Shown: positions 1 through 9,475 of the stretch, in pieces | Position numbering within the stretch: position 1 is the stretch's first letter | Layout: each line of letters opens with the position of its first letter | NCBI RefSeq assembly: GCF_030696805.1 | Contig: NZ_JAUYRO010000024.1 | Coordinates: 1 to 34,235 of the forward strand | Origin: Methyloversatilis sp. | GTDB lineage: Bacteria > Pseudomonadota > Gammaproteobacteria > Burkholderiales > Rhodocyclaceae | DNA length: 34,235 nucleotides | Direction of reading: 5' to 3' | Position numbers and translations under genes: made by a program | The notes under the pieces: model-generated | What the model saw: only the letters and a program-made list of their open reading frames with translations | Databases searched by the model: none | What the model was told of the DNA's origin: nothing

Positions 1-4
1 CAGC

Positions 5-181
5 GGGAGCGGCCCTGTGGGAGCGGCGATCCACTGCCGGCCCTGCGTGGTCAGCCAGCTTCGCGGGCGGCGAGCAGTGAGGTTTTTGTGGGCGCGGCGG
101 CCTCGCCGCGATACGCACTTCGCACGGCGACCCTCGCGGCACTGATCGCGGCGAGGCCGCCGCTCCCACAGGGCCGCTCCC
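5..181. repeat. REP-type nested inverted repeats downstream of gcvP
   Basis: Two inverted repeats overlap here. A perfect 24-nt pair occupies 5-28 and 158-181. A second pair, 87-112 and 145-170, has 26-nt arms with a single mismatch and a 32-nt loop. The arms carry the pattern GGGAGCGGC and GCCGCTCCC. The end of gcvP is at 218, so a transcript of that gene would run straight into this structure, which may stabilise or stop it. A related but different family of arms (GTAGGAGCGG) appears after polA. No gene is visible in 1-217. Classing it as a REP-like element rests on the arm pattern and the intergenic position; no copy number could be checked. Confidence 0.7.
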
Positions 182-217
182 CAGGGGCCACTCCCGCAGG
201 GCGGCGCCCGCAGCCGT

Positions 218-3133
218 TCAGCTCGCCGCCTCGTACTCCGACATCGGCGGGCAGGTGCACACGAGGTTGCGGTCGCCGGCGACGTTGTCGACGCGCGCAA
301 CCGGCGGCCAGTACTTGTCGCGGTCGATCGACGGGTGTGGGAAGAAGGCTTCACGGCGGCCGTAGGGGCGGTTCCACTGGTCGGCGATCAGCAGTTCGTG
401 GGTGTGCGGCGCATGCTTGAGAAGATTGTCCTCGCGGTCGGCGCGACCGGCTTCGACCTCGGCGATCTCGGCGCGGATGCGGATCATCGCGTCGCAGAAA
501 CGGTCGATCTCGGCGCGGTTTTCGCTCTCGGTCGGCTCGATCATCATCGTGCCAGGCACCGGGAAAGAAACGGTCGGCGCATGGAAGCCGTAATCCATCA
601 GCCGCTTGGCGACGTCTTCCACCGTGATGCCGCAGGCGTCCTTGATGGCGCGCAGGTCGATGATGCACTCGTGCGCCACACGACCGTGCTTGCCGCTGTA
701 CAGGATGGGGTAGTGCGGCGCCAGCCGGTGTGCGATGTAATTGGCGTTCAGGATGGCGACCTGGGTGGCGCGGCGCAGGCCGGCCGCTCCCATCAGCGCA
801 ATGTACGCCCACACGATGGGCAGGATGCTGGCCGAGCCCCACGGTGCGGCCGACACCGTGCCGATGGTGCCGTCGGCCCCGGCCACCGGATTGACGCCCT
901 GCACCACCGGATGGTCGGGCAGGAAGGGCGCGAGGTGCGGTGCCACGCCGATCGGCCCCATGCCCGGACCGCCGCCACCGTGCGGAATGCAGAAGGTCTT
1001 GTGCAGGTTCAGGTGGCACACGTCGAAACCGATGTCGCCCGGACGCACCAGACCGACCATGGCATTCATGTTGGCGCCATCCATGTAGACCTGACCACCG
1101 TGCGCGTGGATGAGCGCGCAGATGTCGCGCACGCCCTCTTCGAACACCCCGTGCGTGGACGGGTAAGTCATCATCAGCGCCGCCAGCCGGTCGGCATGCT
1201 GTTCGACCCTGGCCTTCAGGTCCGCGGCGTCGATATTGCCGAGCGCGTCGCAGGCGACCACGACCACTTCCATGCCTGCCAGCACCGCGCTGGCCGGATT
1301 GGTGCCGTGCGCCGACGCCGGAATCAGGCACACGTTGCGATGCAGGTCGCCGCGCGTGCGATGGTATTTGCGGATCACCAGCAGGCCGGCGTATTCGCCC
1401 TGCGAACCGGCGTTCGGCTGGAACGACATCGCGGCGAAGCCGGTGATTTCGCACAGCCGCTCTTCCAGTTCCTCGAACAGTTGCTGATAGCCCTGCGCCT
1501 GTTCCAGCGGTACGAAGGGATGCAGTGCGGCGAACAGCCGGTAGGTGACTGGCGTCATTTCGGTGGTCGAATTGAGCTTCATCGTGCACGAGCCGAGCGG
1601 AATCATCGCCCGGTCGAGCGCGATGTCGCGCGTGGCCAGCCGGCGCAGGTAACGCATCATTTCCGTTTCGGAGTGATAGCGGTTGAACACCGGGTGACTC
1701 AGGATGGCGCTGTCGCGCTGCAATGCCGACGGAATGCAGTCGATCACGCGGGCATCGAGCTGCGCCAGATCGAGCAGCGCATCGGCGCGCGTCGCGAACA
1801 CCGCCAGCAGGTTCTTCAACTCGCTGCGGCGCGACGTTTCGTCGAAGGTGGCCGACAGGTGGTCGGCATCGATCACGTGCAGATTGAAGCCGGCGGCGCG
1901 GGCGCGCGCCGATATGCGGCGTGCGACCCCGGGCACGCGTACCTGCACCGTGTCGAAGAAGCAGTCATGGACGACGTCGAAACCGAGTTCGCGCAGACCG
2001 AGCGCGAAAATCGTTGCCATGCGGTGCACCCGGTCGGCAATCGTGCGCAGGCCTTTCGGGCCGTGATACACCGCGTAGAACGCAGCGATCACGGCCAGCA
2101 GCACCTGTGCGGTGCAGATATTGCTGTTCGCCTTCTCGCGCCGGATGTGCTGCTCACGCGTCTGCAGCGCCATGCGCAACGCCGGTTTGCCGAGCGCGTC
2201 GGTCGATACGCCGATGATGCGGCCGGGCATCTGCCGCTTGTGTTCGTCGCGGCAGGCGAAGAAGGCGGCATGCGGGCCGCCGTATCCCATCGGCACGCCG
2301 AAGCGCTGCGCACTGCCCAGCACGATGTCCGCGCCCATGCCCGCGGCGCCCATCGCGCCCGGCTCCTTCAGCAGCACCAGTGCCAGCGGGTCGGCCGCAA
2401 TCGCCGACAGCGCGCCGGCGGCGCGGGCGGCCGCGATCACCGGTTCGGGATCGCGCACCCGGCCGCTCGAACCGGGATAGCTCGCCAGCACACCGAAATA
2501 CTCGCCGTCGACGCCGGCCCACGGGTCGCACACCACCACCTCGATGCCCAGCGGCTCGGCGCGCGTGCGCACCACGGCCAGCGTCTGCGGGTGGGTGTCG
2601 GCATCGACGATGAAGCGCGGCGACTTCACCTTCGAAATGCGGTGCGCCATCGTCATCGCCTCGGCCGCCGCGGTCGCTTCGTCGAGCAGCGACGCATTGG
2701 CGACCGGCAGGCCGGTCAGGTCGATCACCATCTGCTGGAAGTTCAGCAGTGCCTCGAGCCGGCCCTGCGAAATTTCGGCCTGGTAAGGCGTGTACGCCGT
2801 GTACCAGCCCGGGTTTTCGAGCACGTTGCGCTTGATGACATTGGGCGTGATGGTGTCGTGATAGCCCATGCCGATCAGGCTGGTGTGCAACTCGTTGCGC
2901 GCGAACATGCGACGCAGCGCGTCATCGACGACGCGCTCGGAGCGCGGCGGCGGCAGGTTCAGCGGCGTGTCCGACAAAATGTCGCCCGGGATGGTCTGGG
3001 CGATCAGTTCGTCCAGGCTGGCGACATCGAGTGCCGCCAGGATGACGTCGAGGTCGCGTTCGTCCGGACCGATGTGGCGGCGGATGAAATCACCGCGGTC
3101 TTCCAGCGCTTCGAGAGTGGGGCGTTTGTTCAT
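218..3133 (-). CDS. gcvP: Glycine dehydrogenase (decarboxylating), P-protein of the glycine cleavage system
   Basis: The P-protein decarboxylates glycine on pyridoxal phosphate and passes the aminomethyl group to the lipoyl arm of GcvH. The protein is 971 residues, normal for the single-chain form. The N-terminal half contains family blocks such as RRHIGPDE and MGYHDT. The PLP lysine is K712 in the motif [16 protein letters not shown], followed by the usual glycine-rich stretch. The start ATG at 3133 is preceded by GGAAAGGA at good spacing. The open frame continues upstream to 4471, but that part is only a shadow of gcvT. gcvT lies upstream with a 125-bp gap that contains no gcvH. Confidence 0.97.
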   Translation of the reverse strand: MNKRPTLEALEDRGDFIRRHIGPDERDLDVILAALDVASLDELIAQTIPGDILSDTPLNLPPPRSERVVDDALRRMFARNELHTSLIGMGYHDTITPNVIKRNVLENPGWYTAYTPYQAEISQGRLEALLNFQQMVIDLTGLPVANASLLDEATAAAEAMTMAHRISKVKSPRFIVDADTHPQTLAVVRTRAEPLGIEVVVCDPWAGVDGEYFGVLASYPGSSGRVRDPEPVIAAARAAGALSAIAADPLALVLLKEPGAMGAAGMGADIVLGSAQRFGVPMGYGGPHAAFFACRDEHKRQMPGRIIGVSTDALGKPALRMALQTREQHIRREKANSNICTAQVLLAVIAAFYAVYHGPKGLRTIADRVHRMATIFALGLRELGFDVVHDCFFDTVQVRVPGVARRISARARAAGFNLHVIDADHLSATFDETSRRSELKNLLAVFATRADALLDLAQLDARVIDCIPSALQRDSAILSHPVFNRYHSETEMMRYLRRLATRDIALDRAMIPLGSCTMKLNSTTEMTPVTYRLFAALHPFVPLEQAQGYQQLFEELEERLCEITGFAAMSFQPNAGSQGEYAGLLVIRKYHRTRGDLHRNVCLIPASAHGTNPASAVLAGMEVVVVACDALGNIDAADLKARVEQHADRLAALMMTYPSTHGVFEEGVRDICALIHAHGGQVYMDGANMNAMVGLVRPGDIGFDVCHLNLHKTFCIPHGGGGPGMGPIGVAPHLAPFLPDHPVVQGVNPVAGADGTIGTVSAAPWGSASILPIVWAYIALMGAAGLRRATQVAILNANYIAHRLAPHYPILYSGKHGRVAHECIIDLRAIKDACGITVEDVAKRLMDYGFHAPTVSFPVPGTMMIEPTESENRAEIDRFCDAMIRIRAEIAEVEAGRADREDNLLKHAPHTHELLIADQWNRPYGRREAFFPHPSIDRDKYWPPVARVDNVAGDRNLVCTCPPMSEYEAAS

Positions 3134-3258
3134 GTTCAACAGTCCTTTCCGGGCCGCTTCTGGCAGTCCCTGTGTGAAGGTACCGGTCGTCGCCCCCGTG
3201 AAGGGCGTTGACCGGAGTCGAGTGGGAAATTCGGGGCAATGCGGGGCAGTGTGGCCGT

Positions 3259-4383
3259 TCAGCGTAGGTAGCGGGTGGGTACGAAGGGCATGGAGGTAAG
3301 GGAAACGGACACGGACTGTCCGCGCGAATCGATGTGCAGGGCTTCGCCGGACAGTTTCACCGCCCGGTCGAGATAACCCATGGCAACCGGCCGGCCCAGC
3401 GTCGGGCTGTGGTTGCCGCTGGTGATGACGCCGACTTCGCGGCCATCGGCGCCGAGCAGCGGGGTACCGGCACGTTGCGGCGCACGCCCGTCCGGCAGCA
3501 GTCCGACGCGCACGCGTGCCGGCGGTTCCTGGAATTCGCCGAGTACGACCGCCGCACCGGGAAAGCCACCCGCGCGCGCACCACCGGCGCGGCGCGCGGC
3601 GCCGACCGCCCAGCCGATGGCGGCTGACACTGGCGTCGTCGTATCGTCGATATCGTTGCCGTACAGGCACATGCCGGCTTCGAGGCGCAGCGTGTCGCGC
3701 GCGCCCAACCCGGTCCAGCGCACGTTTTCGTGGTCGAGCAGGCGCTGCGCAAACGAGGCGGCCGACGTAACGGGCAGCGAAATCTCGAAGCCGTCCTCGC
3801 CGGTGTAGCCGCTGCGGCTGATGCGCAGCGCCACGCCGTCGGGCGACACGGTGCGCACATCCAGAAAGCGCATGCCGGCCACGTCGGCATGCGGCTGCAG
3901 CACGCTTTCGGCCAGCGGGCCCTGCAGCGCGAGCAGCACAAGGTCTTCGCGCAGCACGTAACTGCAATCGGCGCCGGGCGGGTGCGCGGTGAGCCAGGCC
4001 AGCACGTCGGCACAGCGCGAGGCGTTGCACACGACATGGAATCCATCGCCCAGCCGCTGGATCATCAGGTCGTCGATGAGGCCGCCCGCCGTGTTGGGCA
4101 GCAGCGAGTAGGTCTGCCGGCCGGGCGGCAATGCGGCCAGATCGGCGGTGGTCAGCGATTCCAGCCAGGCGCAGGCGCCGCTGCCGGTGACGTCGATCTG
4201 CCCCATGTGCGACACGTCGAACAAGCCGGCCTGGCTGCGCGTGTGCAGATGTTCCTGGATGATGCCCGCCGCGTACTGGATCGGCATCGACCAGCCGGCA
4301 AACGGCACCATCTTCGCGCCGGCGGCGAGGTGAAGGTCGTGGAAAGGCGTGCGCTGCAGTGCGGCCTGATCCGGGATTGCCAT
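3259..4383 (-). CDS. gcvT: Aminomethyltransferase, T-protein of the glycine cleavage system
   Basis: GcvT transfers the methylene group from aminomethylated GcvH to tetrahydrofolate and releases ammonia. The protein is 374 residues, usual for the family. It opens with the typical block [20 protein letters not shown], then shows [14 protein letters not shown] and [11 protein letters not shown], all conserved in GcvT. The C-terminal barrel carries [24 protein letters not shown]. The ATG at 4383 has an AGGAGA Shine-Dalgarno about 8 bases upstream. The open frame extends to 4488 but the extra residues do not look like GcvT. It is the first gene of the gcvT-gcvP unit and is divergent from the tetR gene. 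I see no glycine riboswitch in the 175-bp leader region. Confidence 0.96.
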   Translation of the reverse strand: MAIPDQAALQRTPFHDLHLAAGAKMVPFAGWSMPIQYAAGIIQEHLHTRSQAGLFDVSHMGQIDVTGSGACAWLESLTTADLAALPPGRQTYSLLPNTAGGLIDDLMIQRLGDGFHVVCNASRCADVLAWLTAHPPGADCSYVLREDLVLLALQGPLAESVLQPHADVAGMRFLDVRTVSPDGVALRISRSGYTGEDGFEISLPVTSAASFAQRLLDHENVRWTGLGARDTLRLEAGMCLYGNDIDDTTTPVSAAIGWAVGAARRAGGARAGGFPGAAVVLGEFQEPPARVRVGLLPDGRAPQRAGTPLLGADGREVGVITSGNHSPTLGRPVAMGYLDRAVKLSGEALHIDSRGQSVSVSLTSMPFVPTRYLR

Positions 4384-4498
4384 CGTCAGAATCTCCTGGG
4401 TGGCGGGCCGGAAGGTGACCGGTCCGCGGGTCTGTCGGCCGGGTAGGCCAGCGAGGGCGCGATGATGCCACGCTCGGCCGGCACGCAACGCATGCCGT

Positions 4499-4533
4499 CT
4501 TATATTGACGCGACCCCGCTATTAACTGAACAT
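4499..4533. promoter_or_regulatory. Possible divergent promoters between gcvT and tetR
   Basis: Rightward, TTGACG at 4505-4510 is a good -35. With a 17-bp spacer, GAACAT at 4528-4533 would be a weak -10 lying inside the operator palindrome. Leftward, TATAAG (minus strand, 4504-4499) is a fair -10 for gcvT, but its -35 is poor. These are assignments by eye; both promoters would lie on or next to the same operator. Confidence 0.35.
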
Positions 4534-4538
4534 TCAGT
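4525..4538. promoter_or_regulatory. Palindromic operator, likely TetR-family binding site
   Basis: ACTGAA at 4525-4530 and TTCAGT at 4533-4538 form a perfect inverted repeat with a 2-bp centre. It lies about 20 bp before the tetR start and overlaps the proposed -10. Short palindromes of this kind in front of a tetR-RND cluster are usual autoregulatory sites. That the encoded regulator binds here is inferred. Confidence 0.6.
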
Positions 4539-4558
4539 CATTAAAAGCGCATCACCCC

Positions 4559-5269
4559 TTGTCAGAGCACTCGCCCCTGCATCCCGTTCCTCAATCCGCT
4601 GAATTGCTCGCTTCTGACGCGCACACGCTGGTCCGGCGCGGTCGGCCAGCACTGGTCGACCCGGCGACGCTGGCCGCCTGCGCGCTCGACCTGTTTGTCG
4701 AGAAGGGCTACGCAGCGACCCGCCTTGAAGACGTGGCGCTCGCGGCCGGCGTGTCGAAGGGCACGCTGTATGTGTATTTTGATTCCAAGGCCGCACTGTT
4801 TGCTGCGGTCGTGCGCCAGGGGCTGGTGCCGGCACTGGCGGGCGGCGAAGCGCTGGTAGACAGCCATCGCGGCAGCGGCGCCGAGCTGATGCGCGAGTTG
4901 CTGTGGGGCTGGTGGCGACTGATCGGCGCCACGCGGCTCGGTGGCCTGCCCAAGCTGATGGTGGCCGAAGCACGCAACTTCCCGGATATCGCCGAGCTCT
5001 ACCACCGCGAAGTGATGGCGCGCGGCTGCGCGCTGATCGGGCGCGCCATCGATTACGGCCATGCGCGCGGCGAATTCCGCGTGGCCGGCGACCCCTGCAC
5101 GGTGCAGGCCGTCATGGCACCGCTGCTGCTGCGCGTGCTGATGAAACATTCCTTCGGCTGTGTCGATCACGCTGCGCCCGCGGATGACCCGTCGGCGGCC
5201 GCGCAGGCTGAATCGACCGACATCGCCGCTGCCATCGACTTCGTCATCCGGGCGCTCGAACATGACTGA
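4559..5269 (+). CDS. TetR/AcrR-family transcriptional regulator of the adjacent RND pump
   Basis: This is a 236-residue repressor-type protein. The N-terminal helix-turn-helix is clear at about residues 57-77 (LEDVALAAGVSKGTLYVYF), preceded by the usual RRGRPALVD arm. The C-terminal half is a helical ligand-binding domain of the type seen in efflux regulators. It probably represses its own promoter and the following pump genes through the palindrome at 4525-4538. The start is uncertain: there is no in-frame ATG. TTG at 4559 is the furthest upstream candidate, and TTG at 4601 is possible; neither has a clear ribosome binding site. The stop overlaps the start of the membrane fusion gene by 8 bases, so the two are probably translationally coupled. 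Confidence 0.88.
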   Translation: MSEHSPLHPVPQSAELLASDAHTLVRRGRPALVDPATLAACALDLFVEKGYAATRLEDVALAAGVSKGTLYVYFDSKAALFAAVVRQGLVPALAGGEALVDSHRGSGAELMRELLWGWWRLIGATRLGGLPKLMVAEARNFPDIAELYHREVMARGCALIGRAIDYGHARGEFRVAGDPCTVQAVMAPLLLRVLMKHSFGCVDHAAPADDPSAAAQAESTDIAAAIDFVIRALEHD

Positions 5270-6332
5270 CTTTCACCGGCAGGCCGCACGCGCTGCGCGC
5301 GTCGCTGCGTTCTGCCTGGGGTTTGCCGCCTGCGCCGGCCAGGCACAGACCACGGCCGCGCCATCAGGTGCGGCCACACCGACTTCGCCTACCGTCATCT
5401 TCAAGCCCTTTGCCGAGGTTGCCACCTACCCCGGACGCGACGCGCCGGCGCAGGCGGTGGCACTGAACCGCACCCAGCTCGCGGCCGAAGTGAGTGCCCG
5501 TGTGGCATCGACGCACGCCGACCCGGGCGAGCGGGTGAACAAGGGACAGGTGCTGGTGCGGCTCGACCCGCGTGACTACCAGCTCGCGCTGGAACGCGCA
5601 CAGGCGCAGCGCAAGGCGGCCGAAGCGCGTCTGGCGCAGGCCGACGCGCAGTTGCGCCGCACGCGCACATTGCAGGCGCAGAACTTCGTGTCGCCCGAGG
5701 CGCTGACCCAGCGCGAGACCGATGTCGAGGTGGTGCGTGCCGACGTGTCGGTGGCCGCCAACGCGGTCGATCTGGCGCAGCGCAATCTGGACAAGTGCGT
5801 GTTGCGCGCGCCCTACGACGCCATCGTGCGCACGCGCGACGCGTCTGCCGGTTCGCTGGCCGGCGCCGGCATGGTGCTGATGACGCTCGAAGATGCGACG
5901 CGGGTCGAGGTGAGCGCCCGTGTGGCGCCGCGCGATCTGGCATCGCTGCGTGCCGCGAAGTCGGTCGAATTCGTGTCGCCGGCCGGACGCAGCACGGTGC
6001 GCATCGCCCGAGTGTCGCCAGCCATCGACGACGCAAGCCGCACGCACGAAGTGCGCGCCGCCTTCACCGGCACACGCGCACCGGCCGGTGCCGAAGGCCG
6101 GCTCGCCTGGAGCGATCCGGCGCCGCATGTGCCGGCCGAACTGGTGATCCGGCGCGACGGCAGCCGCGGGGGCAGTCTGCTCGGCGTATTCGTGCTGCGC
6201 GACGGTGCGGCCCGTTTCGTCGAACTGCCCGCTGCGCAGGAAGGACGCCCAGCAGCGACCGATCTGCCGCTGGACGCACGCGTCGCGACCGACGGCCGCA
6301 ACAGCCTGCGCGACGGACAGAAAATGCCATGA
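5262..6332 (+). CDS. RND efflux periplasmic adaptor (membrane fusion protein)
   Basis: The protein is 356 residues. An N-terminal hydrophobic signal ends near GFAACAGQAQ; the Cys could act as a weak lipobox, or AQA could be a signal peptidase I site. Next come a split lipoyl domain (VSARVASTHADPGERVNKGQ and LDKCVLRAPYDAIV) and, between its halves, a helical hairpin rich in Ala, Gln and Arg (about residues 95-170), then a beta-barrel region. The adaptor links the inner membrane pump to the TolC channel. The ATG at 5262 overlaps the tetR stop, and its TGA overlaps the pump start as ATGA. The frame is open further upstream but that part is tetR shadow. Confidence 0.93.
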   Translation: MTDFHRQAARAARVAAFCLGFAACAGQAQTTAAPSGAATPTSPTVIFKPFAEVATYPGRDAPAQAVALNRTQLAAEVSARVASTHADPGERVNKGQVLVRLDPRDYQLALERAQAQRKAAEARLAQADAQLRRTRTLQAQNFVSPEALTQRETDVEVVRADVSVAANAVDLAQRNLDKCVLRAPYDAIVRTRDASAGSLAGAGMVLMTLEDATRVEVSARVAPRDLASLRAAKSVEFVSPAGRSTVRIARVSPAIDDASRTHEVRAAFTGTRAPAGAEGRLAWSDPAPHVPAELVIRRDGSRGGSLLGVFVLRDGAARFVELPAAQEGRPAATDLPLDARVATDGRNSLRDGQKMP

Positions 6333-9300
6333 GCGCCTACGCGCGTTTCATCAGCAATCATCCGCTGGCCAACATCACCTTCGTCGTGGTGCTGCTGCTC
6401 GGCCTGATCAGCTACCTCGGATTGCCGCGCGAGCAGGACCCGGAAATCAATTTCAACTGGGTGCAGATCACCGCAGCCCTGCCCGGCGCCTCGCCGGAAG
6501 ACGTCGAAAAGCGGGTGCTGCAGCCGCTGGAAGACGCGATCAAGAACGTGTCCGACATCCGCTTCATTTCGTCGGCGGCGCGCGACGGACTGGCCGGCAT
6601 CCTGGTGCGTTTCGACGACATCGAACCGGCGGTGTTCGACAAGCGCATCAACGACCTGCGGCGCGAAATACAGAACAAGGCGCGGGCCGAACTGCCGGTC
6701 GAGGCGAAGGAGCCGCAGATCATCGAGGTCACCAGCTCGAACGGTTTCCCGACCGCGCAGGTGCTGCTGACCGGTCAGGCGGACGACGAGGTGCTGCGCG
6801 CCATCGGGCGCGAACTGCGCACCGATCTGGAACGCATGCGCGGCGTCGACCGCGTGTTTGCGCTCGGTCTGCACGACCCGGAACTGCGCATCGAGTATTC
6901 ACCGCAGGCGGCGCAGGCGCGCGGCCTGCTGCCGACCGACATCGCCGATGGCGTGGCCGGCTGGTTCCGCGACGTGTTCGCCGGCCGGCAGCGCGCCGGC
7001 GAACAGGAATGGCTGGTGCGCGTGGTCGGTCAAGACGCCGATCCGGGCTGGCTGGCTGATGTCGGCGTCGCCGCGTCGGCCCGTGGCGGCGCCATGGTGA
7101 AGCTCGACGAGGTAGCGGGCGTGGTGCGGGCACGCGCCCGGCCCAGCCAGATGGTGTCATCCGGCGGGCAGGCCAGCGTGCTGTTTTCGGTCAGCAAGAA
7201 GGCCGGCGTGAACACGCTCGCCATGGTCGAGCGCATCAACGACTACGTTGAACGCAAGAACGCGGTGCTGACGCAGCAGGGCCTGAAGCTCGAACTGATG
7301 GACGACCAGACGGTACCGACGCGCGAAGCCATATCCATCATGGAATGGAATGCGCTGTTCGGCCTGATGTGCGTCATCGGCCTGTGCTGGATCTTTCTCG
7401 GCACACGCATCGCGCTGCTGGTCGGCCTCGGCGTGCCGTTCTCGCTCGCCGGCACCTTCGCCGTGCTGTCGGCGACCGGCGACACCTTGAACATATCCGT
7501 GCTGCTGGGCGTGGTCATCGCGCTCGGCATGCTGGTGGACGATGCCGTGGTGGTGGTCGAAGCGATCTACTACCGGCTGCAGCGCGGTGCCTCGCCAATC
7601 GAGGCGGTCGCCGATGGCGTGCGCGAGGTGTGGACGCCGGTCGTCGCTTCGGTTGCCACGACGATGGCCGCCTTCCTGCCGCTGATGCTGCTGCCCGGCA
7701 TCGTCGGCGACTTCATGTTCGTCATTCCCTTCGTCGTCACGGTGGCGCTTGCGATCAGTCTGGTCGAGGCGTTCTGGATGCTGCCGGCGCACGTGCTGTC
7801 GCTCGGCCCGGTGGCACGGGCGCCCGGCCGCCAACAGCGCGCGCGCATCACCTTCACCCGCGTTCTGCGCCACCGCTATGCGCAGGCGCTGGCCTGGGCA
7901 GTTCGCCACTGGATCGTGCTGTGCCTCATCGTTGCGTCGCTGATCGCCGGCGCCATCGGCGCGGCCGCGACCGGCCTGATCCGGGTGCAGTTCTTCGCAT
8001 TCGACCCGATGCGCATCTTCTACGTCAATGTCGACATGCCGGCCGGCAGCCCGATCGGCGCCACGCTGGCGCGGGTCGAACAGCTCGAAGCCGAAGTCCG
8101 CCGGCAGGTGCAGGACGGCGAGGCGCGCCGCATCGCGTCGATCGCGGGCGCCAAGTTCACCGATGCCGAAGCCCTGTTCGGCGATGCCTACGGCCAGGTG
8201 GTGGTCGCGCTGCTGCCGCGCGCCGATGACGGGCGCGAGGTGGGCGACATGGTCGAAGGCATGCGCGCCGCCGTCACCGCCCTGCCCGGACCCGGCACGA
8301 TCAGCTTCACCCAGCTGTCGGGCGGGCCGCCGGTGCAGAAGCCGGTCAAGATCCGCGTGCGCGGTGACGACCTGGCCGAGTTGCGCGCGGCGACCGCAGA
8401 GGTGCGGCGCATCCTCGAATCAATGGATGGCACGCGCGACATCACCGACGACGACACACCGGGCCGCCCTCAGCTGGCGTTGAGACTGGATCGCGACGCA
8501 CTGCGCGACGCAGGTCTGAGCGCGTCGCAGGTGGCGCGCGCGGTGCGCCTGCAGGTCGAAGGCGAAATCGTCGCCATCACCCGCGACCAGGGCGCCAAGC
8601 TGGAGGTGCGCGTGGCGGCCGCCGGTGTGACCGACGATGATGTGATGCGCGTGCTCGATGCCCCGATCGCACTGCCCAATGGTGGCGCCACCACGCTGCG
8701 TGCGCTGGTCGGCAGCGAATCGACGCGGGGGCCGGGCGTCATAAAGCACTACAACCTGCGCCGCACCATCACGCTGGAAGCCAATCTCGACACGGAAAAG
8801 CTCAATTCGATCGGGGTCGCCGAGTCGGTCCGCCTCGCGTGGGAAGCCCAGCGGACGCGCTTCCCGCGTACCGATCTCGACTTTTCCGGCGAACTGGAAG
8901 ACGTGCAGGAAAGCCTGGACGCAATGAAGGTGCTGTTCCTGCTCGGCGTCGGACTGATCTATCTGATCCTCGCCGCGCAGTTCCGCAGCTACTGGCAGCC
9001 GATGATGATTCTGGCCACCGTGCCGCTGGCGTTCACCGGCGTGGCGGTCGGCCTGCTGGTCAGTGGTTCGCCGCTGTCGCTGTACACCTTGTACGGCGTG
9101 ATCGCGCTGACCGGCATCGTCGTCAATTCGGCGATCGTGCTGATCGATGCCGCCAACGAGCGGCTCAAGGCCGGCATGGGCGTGATACACGCGGCGATCT
9201 ACGCGGCGCGCCGGCGCGTCGTGCCCATCATCATCACGACCAGCACGACGGTCGGCGGCCTTTTTTCTCTGGCCGCCGGCATCGGTGGCTATTCGATGCT

Positions 9301-9427
9301 GTGGGGGCCGGTGGCCGGCGCCATCGTGTGGGGGCTGGGCGTGGCCACGGTGCTCACGCTGTTCGTGATGCCGGCGCTTTACATCGCGTGCATGCGACGC
9401 AGCGTGCTGCTGAAGCCCGGTCGCTGA
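6329..9427 (+). CDS. RND-family multidrug efflux pump, inner membrane permease
   Basis: The protein is 1032 residues, the normal size for a proton-driven RND pump (hydrophobe/amphiphile exporter type). It opens with a cytoplasmic stub and TM1 (NITFVVVLLLGLISYLGLP), followed by the conserved REQDPEI segment. TM4 carries the proton-relay pair in GMLVDDAVVVVEAIYYRL. In the second half, GIVVNSAIVLIDAANERL has Asn where AcrB has the TM10 lysine; this variant is common in one branch of the family. Two large periplasmic loops follow TM1 and TM7. The start ATG at 6329 overlaps the adaptor stop by 4 bases. With the adaptor and the TolC-type protein at 10468 it can form a complete tripartite pump. Substrate unknown. 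Confidence 0.95.
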   Translation: MSAYARFISNHPLANITFVVVLLLGLISYLGLPREQDPEINFNWVQITAALPGASPEDVEKRVLQPLEDAIKNVSDIRFISSAARDGLAGILVRFDDIEPAVFDKRINDLRREIQNKARAELPVEAKEPQIIEVTSSNGFPTAQVLLTGQADDEVLRAIGRELRTDLERMRGVDRVFALGLHDPELRIEYSPQAAQARGLLPTDIADGVAGWFRDVFAGRQRAGEQEWLVRVVGQDADPGWLADVGVAASARGGAMVKLDEVAGVVRARARPSQMVSSGGQASVLFSVSKKAGVNTLAMVERINDYVERKNAVLTQQGLKLELMDDQTVPTREAISIMEWNALFGLMCVIGLCWIFLGTRIALLVGLGVPFSLAGTFAVLSATGDTLNISVLLGVVIALGMLVDDAVVVVEAIYYRLQRGASPIEAVADGVREVWTPVVASVATTMAAFLPLMLLPGIVGDFMFVIPFVVTVALAISLVEAFWMLPAHVLSLGPVARAPGRQQRARITFTRVLRHRYAQALAWAVRHWIVLCLIVASLIAGAIGAAATGLIRVQFFAFDPMRIFYVNVDMPAGSPIGATLARVEQLEAEVRRQVQDGEARRIASIAGAKFTDAEALFGDAYGQVVVALLPRADDGREVGDMVEGMRAAVTALPGPGTISFTQLSGGPPVQKPVKIRVRGDDLAELRAATAEVRRILESMDGTRDITDDDTPGRPQLALRLDRDALRDAGLSASQVARAVRLQVEGEIVAITRDQGAKLEVRVAAAGVTDDDVMRVLDAPIALPNGGATTLRALVGSESTRGPGVIKHYNLRRTITLEANLDTEKLNSIGVAESVRLAWEAQRTRFPRTDLDFSGELEDVQESLDAMKVLFLLGVGLIYLILAAQFRSYWQPMMILATVPLAFTGVAVGLLVSGSPLSLYTLYGVIALTGIVVNSAIVLIDAANERLKAGMGVIHAAIYAARRRVVPIIITTSTTVGGLFSLAAGIGGYSMLWGPVAGAIVWGLGVATVLTLFVMPALYIACMRRSVLLKPGR

Positions 9428-9442
9428 CGCAGCGCAGCAGGC

Positions 9443-9448
9443 TACAAT
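9443..9448 (+). promoter_or_regulatory. Possible -10 box before the PCMT-family gene
   Basis: TACAAT sits 28 bp before the start at 9476. The best -35 resemblance (CTGACG, 9424-9429) is only 13 bp away, which is too close, so this is at most an internal or secondary promoter of the efflux cluster. Confidence 0.3.
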
Positions 9449-9475
9449 CATGGCTTGATCGAGGGGATGGAAACA

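Noticed and set aside
335-3211. 958-codon plus-strand frame opposite gcvP
   Set aside because: Rich in Arg, His and Gln with no motif; an antisense shadow typical of GC-rich coding DNA. The same applies to 8420-10330, 12519-14915 and 25022-27151.
218-4471. A single 1417-codon frame covering gcvP and gcvT
   Set aside because: Only the part from 3133 down encodes GcvP; the upstream part is gcvT read in the wrong frame. A good Shine-Dalgarno marks the true gcvP start.
4384-4558. Glycine riboswitch upstream of gcvT
   Set aside because: The leader lacks the conserved tandem aptamer cores, and there is little room for them.
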